From: DAOUJH01 sp965116555
GTDB taxonomy: Bacteria; Chloroflexota; Dehalococcoidia; Lucifugimonadales; QGNO01
Direction: 5' to 3'
Assembly: GCA_965116555.1 (NCBI GenBank)
Contig: OZ220698.1
Span: 186,001-250,000 of the forward strand
Length of the DNA stretch: 64,000 nucleotides
Every line of letters begins with the position of its first letter. Position 1 is the stretch's first letter. Shown in pieces: positions 32,739 through 40,914 of this stretch. The translations under genes and the position numbers were made by a program. The notes beneath the pieces were generated by a model. That model did not search any database. It had not been told where the DNA came from and saw only the letters and a program-made list of their open reading frames with translations.

Positions 32739-33113
32739 GTGAGATTGAATGCACTAGGAATACATCTGATACAAGAGCTCAAGCAGTGTGACAGCAACCT
32801 ATTGAACGACCTCGATTACGTAAGAGACTCCATGATCCAAGCCGCGCAGGTTGTCGGGGCAACCATCATCGACGAGACGTTTCACCAGTTCAGCCCTGTG
32901 GGCGTCACCGGCGTGGTGGCTATCGCGGAGTCCCATTTGACAATCCACACCTGGCCGGAGTACTCCTACGCCGCAGTGGACATCTTCTCCTGTAGCGATA
33001 GCTTCCAGCCACAAAAAGCAGCCCTTTTCCTCAAAGACAAGTTCCGCGCCGCTGAATCGACCACTACGGAGTTGGCCCGTGGCGTCCTCACCGAGCTCGT
33101 CGTCGCCGGCTAG
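32739..33113 (+). CDS. speD: S-adenosylmethionine decarboxylase proenzyme
   Basis: 124 residues, the small single-domain (SpeH) type. VAIAESHLTIHTWPEYSYA (about residues 66-84) is the autocleavage site: Ser after Glu becomes the pyruvoyl group; the family Cys is in DIFSCSD. It provides decarboxylated SAM for spermidine synthesis by the next gene. The start is GTG with GGAGGG before it. A TATAAT at 32703-32708 is a likely -10. The end overlaps speE by 35 bases if speE starts at its first GTG. Confidence 0.93.
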   Translation: MRLNALGIHLIQELKQCDSNLLNDLDYVRDSMIQAAQVVGATIIDETFHQFSPVGVTGVVAIAESHLTIHTWPEYSYAAVDIFSCSDSFQPQKAALFLKDKFRAAESTTTELARGVLTELVVAG

Positions 33114-34038
33114 TACAGTGGCAACCGTACCCGATCCACCCTCCAAGTGGTATTACGAGTACATAACGCCCGACCTTTTCCTGGCGTCCAGCCTCTCCAA
33201 GGTAGTCTACTCGGGCAAGACCAAGTATCAGCGCGTCGAGATCCTGGAGACCGTACCTTTCGGAATGACCCTTATCCTGGACGGACGCACCCAGTCATCG
33301 GAAGCCGACGAGTTCGTCTATCACGAGGCCCTTGTCCATCCCGGCCTCATCTCCATATCCAACCCAAGGTCCGTGTTCATTGCCGGAGGCGGCGAAGGCG
33401 CCACCCTCCGAGAGGCGCTGGCTCACAGCACGGTTGAGCGGGTCACCATGGTTGACCTAGACCGTGAGGTAGTGGAGCTCTGCAAACAGCATCTGCCCAA
33501 CCATCATCAGGGCGCTTTCGATGACCCGCGGCTCACCCTGCTCCACGACGACGCGTACCGCTACCTGGAAGACAACGACGATAAGTACGATTTCATCATC
33601 ATAGACGTGCCGGACCCCCTGGAAGGAGGGCCGGCCTATCTCCTCTACACCCATGAGTTCTACTCTCTGATCAGACAGCGCCTCAACCCCGGCGGACTTA
33701 TCGTGGCCCAGTCCGGGCCCTCCGGCCCGCTCAACTATGCCGAGGTGTTCACCGCTATCCACCACACCCTTGGCTCGGTCTTCCCCGCCACCGCCCCATG
33801 CCAGGCCCACATGCCGTCCTTTGGACTGCTCTGGGGCTTCATTATCGCCGGAGACAACATAGAAACTCTGCCTGCCCAGGAGATAGACCGGCGCATCAGC
33901 CAGCGGGTAACCCGCGACCTCCGCTACTACGACGGCGTTGCTCACTCCGGCATGTTCACCTTGCCCAAGTACCTCCGCCGCGGCCTCGCCGAAGAGAAAC
34001 GTCTCATCACAAGAGACAACCCGCTGTACGCGGTATGA
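33079..34038 (+). CDS. speE: Spermidine synthase
   Basis: Up to 319 residues. YQRVEILETVPFGMTLILDG (in part), GGGEGATLREALAH (about residues 97-110), the substrate-binding VDLDREVVELC (about 118) and IIIDVPDPLEGGPAYLLYTHEFY (as IIIDVPDPLEGGPA, about 174) are typical of the aminopropyltransferase family; the catalytic Asp lies in DVPDP. The GTG at 33079 has GGAG seven bases upstream; a second GTG at 33118 just after the speD stop is also possible. Together with speD this makes spermidine or a longer polyamine from putrescine. Confidence 0.92.
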   Translation: MASSPSSSSPASTVATVPDPPSKWYYEYITPDLFLASSLSKVVYSGKTKYQRVEILETVPFGMTLILDGRTQSSEADEFVYHEALVHPGLISISNPRSVFIAGGGEGATLREALAHSTVERVTMVDLDREVVELCKQHLPNHHQGAFDDPRLTLLHDDAYRYLEDNDDKYDFIIIDVPDPLEGGPAYLLYTHEFYSLIRQRLNPGGLIVAQSGPSGPLNYAEVFTAIHHTLGSVFPATAPCQAHMPSFGLLWGFIIAGDNIETLPAQEIDRRISQRVTRDLRYYDGVAHSGMFTLPKYLRRGLAEEKRLITRDNPLYAV

Positions 34039-34091
34039 GGGCCCAACAGGTCTGACCTTGCCTCAGGTTAGTGGCCTGCCCGGCCTTCATT

Positions 34092-34097
34092 TATACT
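34092..34097 (+). promoter_or_regulatory. -10 element of a probable leaderless promoter (antiporter)
   Basis: TATACT ends seven bases before the ATG at 34105, the same element and spacing as upstream of the ygfZ-like gene. No ribosome binding site is seen. Confidence 0.45.
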
Positions 34098-34104
34098 GTA
34101 TGAA

Positions 34105-35925
34105 ATGATAGATAGCGTCATTTTAAGCACCTCAACCGCCGCCGCAGGGAGCGAATCTCACCTTCTGCGTGACTTGGCCGTCATTACCGCAGGCGGTGGA
34201 GGGGTCGCGCTATTGTTGCGCCTAATCAAACTGCCGCCTGTCCTGGGTTATCTTGGGGCCGGTGTTCTTATTGGCCCGTCGGTGTTGAGGGCCGTGGAAA
34301 ACGCGGAGACCATCCGCCTCATGGCGGACCTGGGAATAGTGCTGCTCCTGTTCGGCATTGGTCTGGAGTGCGGGTGGCGGCGAATTCGCGAGGTCGGCAC
34401 CAGGGTTGTCCTCATCGCCTCCGTAGAGATGGCCATTATGTTCACCATCGGGTTCCAGATTGGCCAGCTCTTAGGGTGGAGTGACGTGGATGCGGTGTTC
34501 CTGGCGGCGGCTATGTCCATCAGCAGTTCGGCAATTCTTATGACAATGCTGCGGGATTCCGGACAACTGCTGGAGAGGCGCGGGAGGCTGATCATAGGAA
34601 TCCTGGTGGTGGAAGACTTTGCCGCCGTTATTCTACTCACTGTACTGGCGGGTGTCGCCAGCACGGGGCAGGCCGACTTTCAAGGAATTGGCCTGCTGGT
34701 TGTGAAACTGTTGGTCTTTGCCGTCCTGGCTTTGGTTCTTGGAGCGTTCTTTGCCAACAAACTGGTCAACTTTGTAGACCGCTTCCGCTCTGAGGAGACC
34801 CTGCTCATTACCGGTCTTACGCTCTGCTTTGGCCTGGCTTTTGCCGCGGAGCAGGTGGGTCTATCCGGGGCAGCCGGGGCGTTTCTCATTGGCGCGGTGC
34901 TGGGCGATTCTCAACACGCCGGGCAGATAGAGCGAATTGTTCGCCCGGTTCGGACCCTTTTCTCCGCTCTCTTCTTCGTCTCTGTCGGGATGCTTATAGA
35001 CCTCTCTTTGGCGGCGGACTTTATTGTGCCTATCCTGGTGGTATCGGTGGTCTTTGTGGTAGGCAAAATGGTCGCCAATACACTGGGGACATTTCTTTCG
35101 GGAGAGAGTGGGCGGGTCTCGCTGAGCGTGGGGTCGGGCATGCCCCAGACCGGCGAGTTCTCTCTGGCAATGGTCAAGACGGGAGCCGATTACGGGGCGG
35201 TTGGGAGCTTTATGTTCCCGGTTGTCACCGGGGCTACGGCCTTAACTGCGCTGGTATATCCCTTCCTGTTCCGCTCCACGGACACCGTAGCGAACTTCCT
35301 GGAGAAACGGTCGCCCCGGCTATTGAAGAGGTACGTCGAATACATGGCCATTCTACTGACCACGCTCCGCAGGGCCTTTCAGTTCAGCGGCTCCAGGGCT
35401 AGGCAGATCCAGAGGAGCTCCAGAATCATCATGCTGGACGTGGGGATCATTGCAGTCTTTCTGGTGCTGGGCGTCGGTACCCTGGGCTTCACTGCTCAAC
35501 TATCTGCGTTTACCCACCTGAGCGAGGGTGTGATTGGGCTGATCATTGGAAGTGCGGTTTTGGCCCTTTGCATTCCCCCGGGTCTTGCCATTTGGAAAGC
35601 CCTGCGAAACCTCGCCGATAGCTTGGTGGAGTTCAGGCTTCCAGGCTATCTGGGAGTCGCGGACAAGTGGACGCGTGGCAACCTTCGTATGGCGTTCCGC
35701 GATACCGCACTGATTCCCATCCTGATTGTGCCTGGAATTTGGAGCATTCCGCTTGTCTCCAGGTTGCTGGCCCTGGGCAGCTTGAGCGTTCCACTTTCAC
35801 TCTTGATAGTAGTTGGGGTAGTCACACTGCTTATTGCGGCGACCTTTCGCATTTATCGCGTCCTAAATTCCATGTTCAGCCAGACGTTCATGGGTGACGA
35901 TGATAGTCCTTCCTGGGGCTCTTGA
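34105..35925 (+). CDS. CPA2-family cation:proton antiporter
   Basis: 606 residues. The first 400 hold about eleven to twelve membrane spans of the Na+/H+ exchanger (KefB-like) domain, including LLLRLIKLPPVLGYLGAGVLIGP (as PPVLGYLGAGVLIGP, about 38), ILVVEDFAAVILLTV with the conserved Asp pair region (about 170) and GLSGAAGAFLIGAVLGDS (about 255). Residues about 435-600 add four more hydrophobic spans in place of the TrkA-N/C nucleotide-binding domains of KefB/KefC. Ion specificity is unknown. The gene stands alone, with its own promoter and no Shine-Dalgarno site. Confidence 0.85.
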   Translation: MIDSVILSTSTAAAGSESHLLRDLAVITAGGGGVALLLRLIKLPPVLGYLGAGVLIGPSVLRAVENAETIRLMADLGIVLLLFGIGLECGWRRIREVGTRVVLIASVEMAIMFTIGFQIGQLLGWSDVDAVFLAAAMSISSSAILMTMLRDSGQLLERRGRLIIGILVVEDFAAVILLTVLAGVASTGQADFQGIGLLVVKLLVFAVLALVLGAFFANKLVNFVDRFRSEETLLITGLTLCFGLAFAAEQVGLSGAAGAFLIGAVLGDSQHAGQIERIVRPVRTLFSALFFVSVGMLIDLSLAADFIVPILVVSVVFVVGKMVANTLGTFLSGESGRVSLSVGSGMPQTGEFSLAMVKTGADYGAVGSFMFPVVTGATALTALVYPFLFRSTDTVANFLEKRSPRLLKRYVEYMAILLTTLRRAFQFSGSRARQIQRSSRIIMLDVGIIAVFLVLGVGTLGFTAQLSAFTHLSEGVIGLIIGSAVLALCIPPGLAIWKALRNLADSLVEFRLPGYLGVADKWTRGNLRMAFRDTALIPILIVPGIWSIPLVSRLLALGSLSVPLSLLIVVGVVTLLIAATFRIYRVLNSMFSQTFMGDDDSPSWGS

Positions 35926-35945
35926 TAACCGTCCCGCTCGTCCGC

Positions 35946-37535
35946 CTAGGGCCAGCCGTACCTCAGCGCCACTACCTCCTCGACTATGGCCGTCTGCTCC
36001 GGGGTCGCGTCCTCCTTAAAAGCCGCCCGCAGATAGCATGCTTCCCAAACATCGCCGGGGCACTCTACATCGTAGGCATTGTTGATATACAGTGCTGTGT
36101 ATAGCCTGCCGAACCCCCGTCGGAATGTCTCGTCCCCTAGCCGTTTGTACAGTTCTCTAAATACCCCCGGCCCCAGCTCGGAATCGGAAAGAGGCGTGCC
36201 GTCATACGTCCGCGAGACCATGCTCAGGAAACTTGCTAGTTCATCAAACCAGTGCCTACCCCAGTATTTTTGGGCTGTTCCGTCCGCAATAATCCCTCGG
36301 TTATCGGGGTAATCGGTAAGAATGATTGTGTCGATGCTCCTACTTCCTTCAAAGCGGTTTAAGCCGTCCACAACCAGGGTCACATGATTCTGCGGGAAGG
36401 CCACTCCCATGAACTCCTCCTGGGAGCGGACCACCTGCTCCAGCATCTCCATCGTGCGAGCTCCGGCGGCATTAGGGGCTCTCACGTCGGTTTGGATGAC
36501 CGCCAGCTCAACATCTCCGGCCAGAGGAAGCGTAATCGTGCGCTCTTCCAAGAGCGTCCGCTCCGGATCAAAAAGAGTGTCAAGTAGTTCAAGGCTGTAG
36601 GATTCGCTATGGTTGGAAAGCACAATGCTACGTACAGCTGAGAAAAGACTTGCCCATTCATCCGTAATTCCGTCACGCAGTGAAGGATGGGAGACAACGT
36701 GCTGTAAATAGTTTCTCCAGGCTAAACTATTCAATCCCTTCAATATAAGGAGGTCTCCGTACTCTATTGTTTCTAGGAACGGCATATTTTTGATTCGCAG
36801 GTATGCCGGTTCACCATCTATGCTTGTGTTGCTTTCAGCTATGCTATTCAAATTGGTAATTATCTCGAGTTCGAACGGCGTAATGCCGTCAATCACCCAA
36901 GGTTTATCCAATAGCTGGAGTCGCGTGATATCTAGATGAGGGACTCCGTAACCATGGCTACCGTAGCTCGTATCCAGACAGCCTGGCTCCCCTGGAATTA
37001 TCTCAGCCAGATAGTCCGGTCCGCACTTTGCCTGATGTTCCGCAATGCAGTTTTGTGTCGGATAGAGGTTCCCTGTACGCATTGAAGTTATTACTTCTCC
37101 CTTGTCAATGCACTGAAAAACCAGAGGATAGCCAACAACGGAGAATTGAGTGCTAGAAGAAAGCCCGTGGTATCTGAGGTGAGGATACTCTTCCAGCAGA
37201 TCATATAGTTCCATCCATGGTTGGTCTCCGAACCTAAAGTATATGTGTCCCCGAGGCACCGACATTGGGGTAGGCGTTGGGATCGGCGCCAGGACTGGAA
37301 GAGTTGGGGTCGGAGACGAGATAGGCGCCAGGGTTGGAGAAGGTGTGGGCGTAGGAGTAGGGGTAGCAGTGGCAGTGGCAGTGGCAGTGGGTGTCGAGGT
37401 TGCAATGGGTGTCGGCTGCGGCTCGCATACAGTCAAGAATACGAACGCCAGTATCCCTGCCAGCAGCAGAAACTGCGCCAGTATCGCCACCAGCCACAGA
37501 AACTCCACTCGTCTAACACCCCGCCAGTACCTCAT
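35946..37535 (-). CDS. Membrane-anchored degenerate gluzincin-like protein, paralogue 1
   Basis: 529 residues. A single hydrophobic anchor (about residues 10-34) ends in TVCEPQ, then comes a Thr/Pro/Ser-rich linker (about 40-95) and a large external domain. The latter part resembles the peptidase-MA/M1 (gluzincin) fold: MEMLEQVVRSQEEFMGVAFP (as VVRSQEEFMGVAFP) precedes the strand HVTLVV, then the place of HExxH reads ADGTAQKYW, and the third-ligand helix reads WFDELASFL. Both His and the catalytic Glu are missing, so peptidase activity is unlikely. It is the last of three tandem paralogues transcribed leftward. The function is unknown. Confidence 0.75.
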   Translation of the reverse strand: MRYWRGVRRVEFLWLVAILAQFLLLAGILAFVFLTVCEPQPTPIATSTPTATATATATPTPTPTPSPTLAPISSPTPTLPVLAPIPTPTPMSVPRGHIYFRFGDQPWMELYDLLEEYPHLRYHGLSSSTQFSVVGYPLVFQCIDKGEVITSMRTGNLYPTQNCIAEHQAKCGPDYLAEIIPGEPGCLDTSYGSHGYGVPHLDITRLQLLDKPWVIDGITPFELEIITNLNSIAESNTSIDGEPAYLRIKNMPFLETIEYGDLLILKGLNSLAWRNYLQHVVSHPSLRDGITDEWASLFSAVRSIVLSNHSESYSLELLDTLFDPERTLLEERTITLPLAGDVELAVIQTDVRAPNAAGARTMEMLEQVVRSQEEFMGVAFPQNHVTLVVDGLNRFEGSRSIDTIILTDYPDNRGIIADGTAQKYWGRHWFDELASFLSMVSRTYDGTPLSDSELGPGVFRELYKRLGDETFRRGFGRLYTALYINNAYDVECPGDVWEACYLRAAFKEDATPEQTAIVEEVVALRYGWP

Positions 37536-37640
37536 ACACTGGTTCTACCTAACTGGTATGCGTCTTATTCCTCCTCCAAGTCACTGTCAAACGATAGTAA
37601 CATCCCACTGCTGTAGTGTCAGTTAATTCTTCGAGGTGCC

Positions 37641-37721
37641 ACCACGCGAATTGGTGAGTGCGTAGCCCAAAAGGAGAAACGATGTCGATTGGACTATCCT
37701 CAGTCTGGCGTCGGCTCTCGT
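37641..37721. repeat. 81-bp direct repeat between paralogues, copy 1
   Basis: Matches 39509-39589 at 78 of 81 positions. Each copy sits between two of the tandem paralogues, and so marks the unit of duplication. On the plus strand each has AAAAGGAGAAACG followed by ATG and a short open frame: 15 codons here (37682-37729), 13 in copy 2. Confidence 0.85.
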
Positions 37722-37725
37722 CCGG

Positions 37726-39372
37726 CTAGGACGAGCCGTAGTGCCTCCGTACTACCTCCTCAACGATGGCCGCTTGCTCCGGAGTCGCGCCCTCCATAAA
37801 AGCTGCCCGCAGATAGCATGCGCTCCAATCAGCGCCTGGACACTCTGCATCGTAGGAATTGTTGATATACAGTGCTGTGTATAGCCTGGCGAACCCCCGT
37901 CGGAACGCCTCGTCCCCTAGCTGGCTGTACAGTTCTCCAAATATCCCCTGCCCCAGCTCGGAATCAGGAATAGGCGTGCCGTCATATGTCCGCGAGACCG
38001 TGATCAGGAAACTTGCTAGTTCACCAAACCAGTGCGAACCCCAGTAGGTGTGGGCTGTTCTGTACGCAATAACCCCACGGTTCTCGGGGTGGTGGGTAAG
38101 AATGATTGTGTCGATGCTCTGACTTCCTTCAAAAAGGTTTAAGTCGTCCACAACCAGGGTCACGTGATTCTGCGGGAAGGCCAGTCCCATGAACTCCTCC
38201 TGGGAGCGGACCACCTGCTCCAGCATCTCCAACGTGCGAGCCCCGGCGGCATCGGGGGCTCGTACGTTGGTTTGGATAACAGCTAGCTCAACATCTCCGG
38301 CTAGCGGAAGTGTAATCGTGCGTTTTTCCAAGAGCGTCTGCTCCGGGTCAAAAAGAGTGTCAAGTAGATCAAGGCGGTGAGATTCACTGAGGTCAGAAAG
38401 CACAATGCCACGTACAACTGAGAAGAGACTTGCCCATTCATCCGTAATTCCGTCACGCAGTGACGGGTGTGAGAGAATGCGCTGGAAATAGACCTGCGAG
38501 CTCCAGGCCAACGCCTTCAATATGGAGAGGTCCCCAGGCTCTATTGTTTCCAGGAACGGCATATCCTTGATTCGCAGGTATGCCGATTCACCAGATATGC
38601 TATTCAGCATATCCATTATCTCGAGTTCAAACGACGTAATGCCATCAATTACCCAAGGTTTGTCCAGTAGCTGGAGTCGCGTGATTTCTAGAGAATGGAC
38701 TCCGTAACCCGCACCACCACGGGTATCCAGACAGCCTGGCTCTCCTGGAATTATCTCAGACAGATAGTCCGGTCCGCACTTTTCCTGATGTTCCGCAATG
38801 CAGTTTTGTGTTGGGTAGTGGGTTCCAGTACGCTTTGAAATTATAATCTCTCCCCTGTCCCGGCACGGAATAACCAACGGGTAGCCAACAAAAGAGAAGT
38901 GAACCCCATAATCAGGGTAAATCCCGTGGTATCTGAGGTGCGGATATTCTTCCAGCAACTCATATAGTTCAGTCCATCCTTCATCCGAGAATTGAATATA
39001 TATGAATCCCTGAGGCACCGGCGTTGGGGTAGGCGTTGGTGGCAAAGTTGAAGGGTATGTAGGAACTGGAGGACTTGATATAGATAACACCCACGGCGTT
39101 GGTGTCGGGGTTGGAATAGGTGCTAGGACTGGAAGAGGTTCGGGCGTGTCGGTAGGCAGCGGTGTAGGGATAGGAGTAGGCGTAGGCGTTGGAGTGGGAG
39201 TAGGCGTCGGGGTTAGAGTAGGCCTCGGAGCTGGAGTAGGTGCAGGTGCCGACTGCGGCTCGCATACAGTAAAGAATACGAACGCCAGAATCCCCGCCAG
39301 CAGCAGAAACTGCGCCAGTATCGCCACCAGCCACAGAAACTCCACTCGTCTAACGCCCCGCCAATACTTCAT
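37726..39372 (-). CDS. Membrane-anchored degenerate gluzincin-like protein, paralogue 2
   Basis: 548 residues, same layout as its neighbours: anchor (about 10-34) nearly identical to paralogue 1, an even longer Thr-Pro repeat linker (about 40-120) and the external domain. The HExxH position reads YRTAHTYW, keeping only the second His, and the following helix WFGELASFL keeps the Glu. Cys-containing stretches CGPDYLSEIIPGEPGC and CPGADWSACYLRAAF are shared with paralogue 1 and may form disulfides outside the cell. The upstream region carries a TTGACA (39431-39436 on the minus strand) conserved with paralogue 1. Confidence 0.75.
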   Translation of the reverse strand: MKYWRGVRRVEFLWLVAILAQFLLLAGILAFVFFTVCEPQSAPAPTPAPRPTLTPTPTPTPTPTPTPIPTPLPTDTPEPLPVLAPIPTPTPTPWVLSISSPPVPTYPSTLPPTPTPTPVPQGFIYIQFSDEGWTELYELLEEYPHLRYHGIYPDYGVHFSFVGYPLVIPCRDRGEIIISKRTGTHYPTQNCIAEHQEKCGPDYLSEIIPGEPGCLDTRGGAGYGVHSLEITRLQLLDKPWVIDGITSFELEIMDMLNSISGESAYLRIKDMPFLETIEPGDLSILKALAWSSQVYFQRILSHPSLRDGITDEWASLFSVVRGIVLSDLSESHRLDLLDTLFDPEQTLLEKRTITLPLAGDVELAVIQTNVRAPDAAGARTLEMLEQVVRSQEEFMGLAFPQNHVTLVVDDLNLFEGSQSIDTIILTHHPENRGVIAYRTAHTYWGSHWFGELASFLITVSRTYDGTPIPDSELGQGIFGELYSQLGDEAFRRGFARLYTALYINNSYDAECPGADWSACYLRAAFMEGATPEQAAIVEEVVRRHYGSS

Positions 39373-39508
39373 ACGCAGGTCCTATCTAAACTGGTATGCG
39401 CCCTGTTCCGCCTACGGCCCTCCCAGTCATTGTCAAAAGATAGTAGCATCCCGTTGCTGTAGTGTCAGTTAATTCGTTGAGGAAAGTTATGCCCTCCTTC
39501 CAGATGTC

Positions 39509-39589
39509 ACCACACGAATTGGTGAGTGCGTAGCCCAAAAGGAGAAACGATGTCGATTGGACTATCCTCAGTCTGGTGTCGGTTCTCGT
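39509..39589. repeat. 81-bp direct repeat between paralogues, copy 2
   Basis: Partner of 37641-37721. It covers the last few codons and stop of paralogue 3 and the start of its downstream region. The plus-strand short frame (ATG at 39550, stop 39589-39591) is shortened by two base changes relative to copy 1. Confidence 0.85.
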
Positions 39590-40869
39590 AGTGCCCCCCG
39601 CACTACCTCATCGACGATGGCCGCCTGCTCAGGAGTCGCGCCCTCCAGGAAAGCCGTTCGCAGATAGCACGCGCTCCAATCATCGCCTGGGCACTCTGCA
39701 TCGTACGAATCGTTGTGCAGCGCCAGGTATAGCTCGCCGAACCCCCGTCGGAACGCCTCGTCCCCTAGCCGCTTGTACAGTTCTCTAAATACCCCCTGCC
39801 CCAGCTCGGAATCGGGGAGAGGCGTGCCGTCATATGTCCGCGAGACCATGCTCAGGAAACTTGCCATTTCACCAAACCAGTGCCAATCCCAGTATTTATG
39901 GGCTGTTCTGTGCGCAATAGTCTCACGGTTCTCGGGATAATCGGTAAGAATGATTGTGTCGGTGCCCCTCGTTCCTCTAACGAAAAAGTCGTCTACAACC
40001 AGGGTCACATGATTCTGCGGGAAGGCTAGTCCCATGAACTCCTCCTGGGAACGGACCACCTGCTCCAGCATCTCCATTGTGCGAGCTCCGGCGGCATTAG
40101 GGGCTCGCACGTCGGTTTGGATGACCGCCAGCTTAACGTCTCCGGCCAGAGGAAGTGTAATCGTGCGTTCTTCCAAGAGCGTCCGCTCCGGGTCAAAAAG
40201 AATGTCAAGTAGTTCAAAGCGGGATTCACCACGGCCAGAAGACACTACGTCAGGTACAACTGAGAAGAGACTTGCCCAATCATCCGTAATTCCGTCACTC
40301 AGTGACGGATGGGAGACAATGCGCTGTAAATAGTCTCTCCAGGCTAAACTATTTAACCCCTTCAATATGAAGAGGTCTCCATACTCTATTGTTTCCATGA
40401 ACGGCATATCTTTGATTCGCAGGTACGCCGGTTCGCCATCTATACTTTCTCCGCTTCTAGCTATGCTATTCAACATGGCAATTATCTCGGATTCAAGCGG
40501 CGTAATGCCGTCACTCACCCAAGGTTTATCCAATAGTTGGAGCAGGTTTCGAGGAGGCGGGGGTATATACAACACCCACGGCGTTGGGGTCGGAGTCGGA
40601 ATGGGCGCCAGTGTTGGAGGATGTGATGGCATAGCGGTAGGCAGCGGTGTGGGGGTCGGAGTAGGCGCCGGGGTTGCAGAAGGTAAGGGTGCGGTCGTAG
40701 GCAGCGGTGTGGGGGTGGGAGTAGATGTTTGGGTTGGAGTAGGTACCGACTGCGGCTCGCATACAGCGAAAAACACGAACGCCAGTATCCCCGCCAGCAG
40801 CAGAAACTGCGCCAGTAGCGCCATCAGCCACAGAAACTCCATTCGTCTAACGCCCCGCCAGTGCCTCAT
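39568..40869 (-). CDS. Membrane-anchored degenerate gluzincin-like protein, paralogue 3 (internally deleted)
   Basis: 433 residues. The anchor and Thr-Pro linker are followed directly by LLQLLDKPWVSDGITP, which in paralogues 1 and 2 comes about 110-120 residues later, so the first external subdomain (with its Cys pair) has been lost in frame. The zinc site position reads AHRTAHKYW: both His remain, but the catalytic Glu is Arg. WFGEMASFL keeps the third ligand Glu. Of the three this copy is nearest to an intact site. It starts 45 bases after the stop of the CocE gene and has no clear promoter of its own. Confidence 0.72.
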   Translation of the reverse strand: MRHWRGVRRMEFLWLMALLAQFLLLAGILAFVFFAVCEPQSVPTPTQTSTPTPTPLPTTAPLPSATPAPTPTPTPLPTAMPSHPPTLAPIPTPTPTPWVLYIPPPPRNLLQLLDKPWVSDGITPLESEIIAMLNSIARSGESIDGEPAYLRIKDMPFMETIEYGDLFILKGLNSLAWRDYLQRIVSHPSLSDGITDDWASLFSVVPDVVSSGRGESRFELLDILFDPERTLLEERTITLPLAGDVKLAVIQTDVRAPNAAGARTMEMLEQVVRSQEEFMGLAFPQNHVTLVVDDFFVRGTRGTDTIILTDYPENRETIAHRTAHKYWDWHWFGEMASFLSMVSRTYDGTPLPDSELGQGVFRELYKRLGDEAFRRGFGELYLALHNDSYDAECPGDDWSACYLRTAFLEGATPEQAAIVDEVVRGALREPTPD

Positions 40870-40914
40870 ATGCAGGTCCTACCTAACTGGTAAGCGTCCC
40901 TCTCCTTGCTGCTT

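Noticed and set aside
37221..37626. Gly-Val-rich plus-strand reading frames opposite the Thr-Pro linkers
   Set aside because: They are the reverse complement of Thr-Pro codon runs and have no other support.
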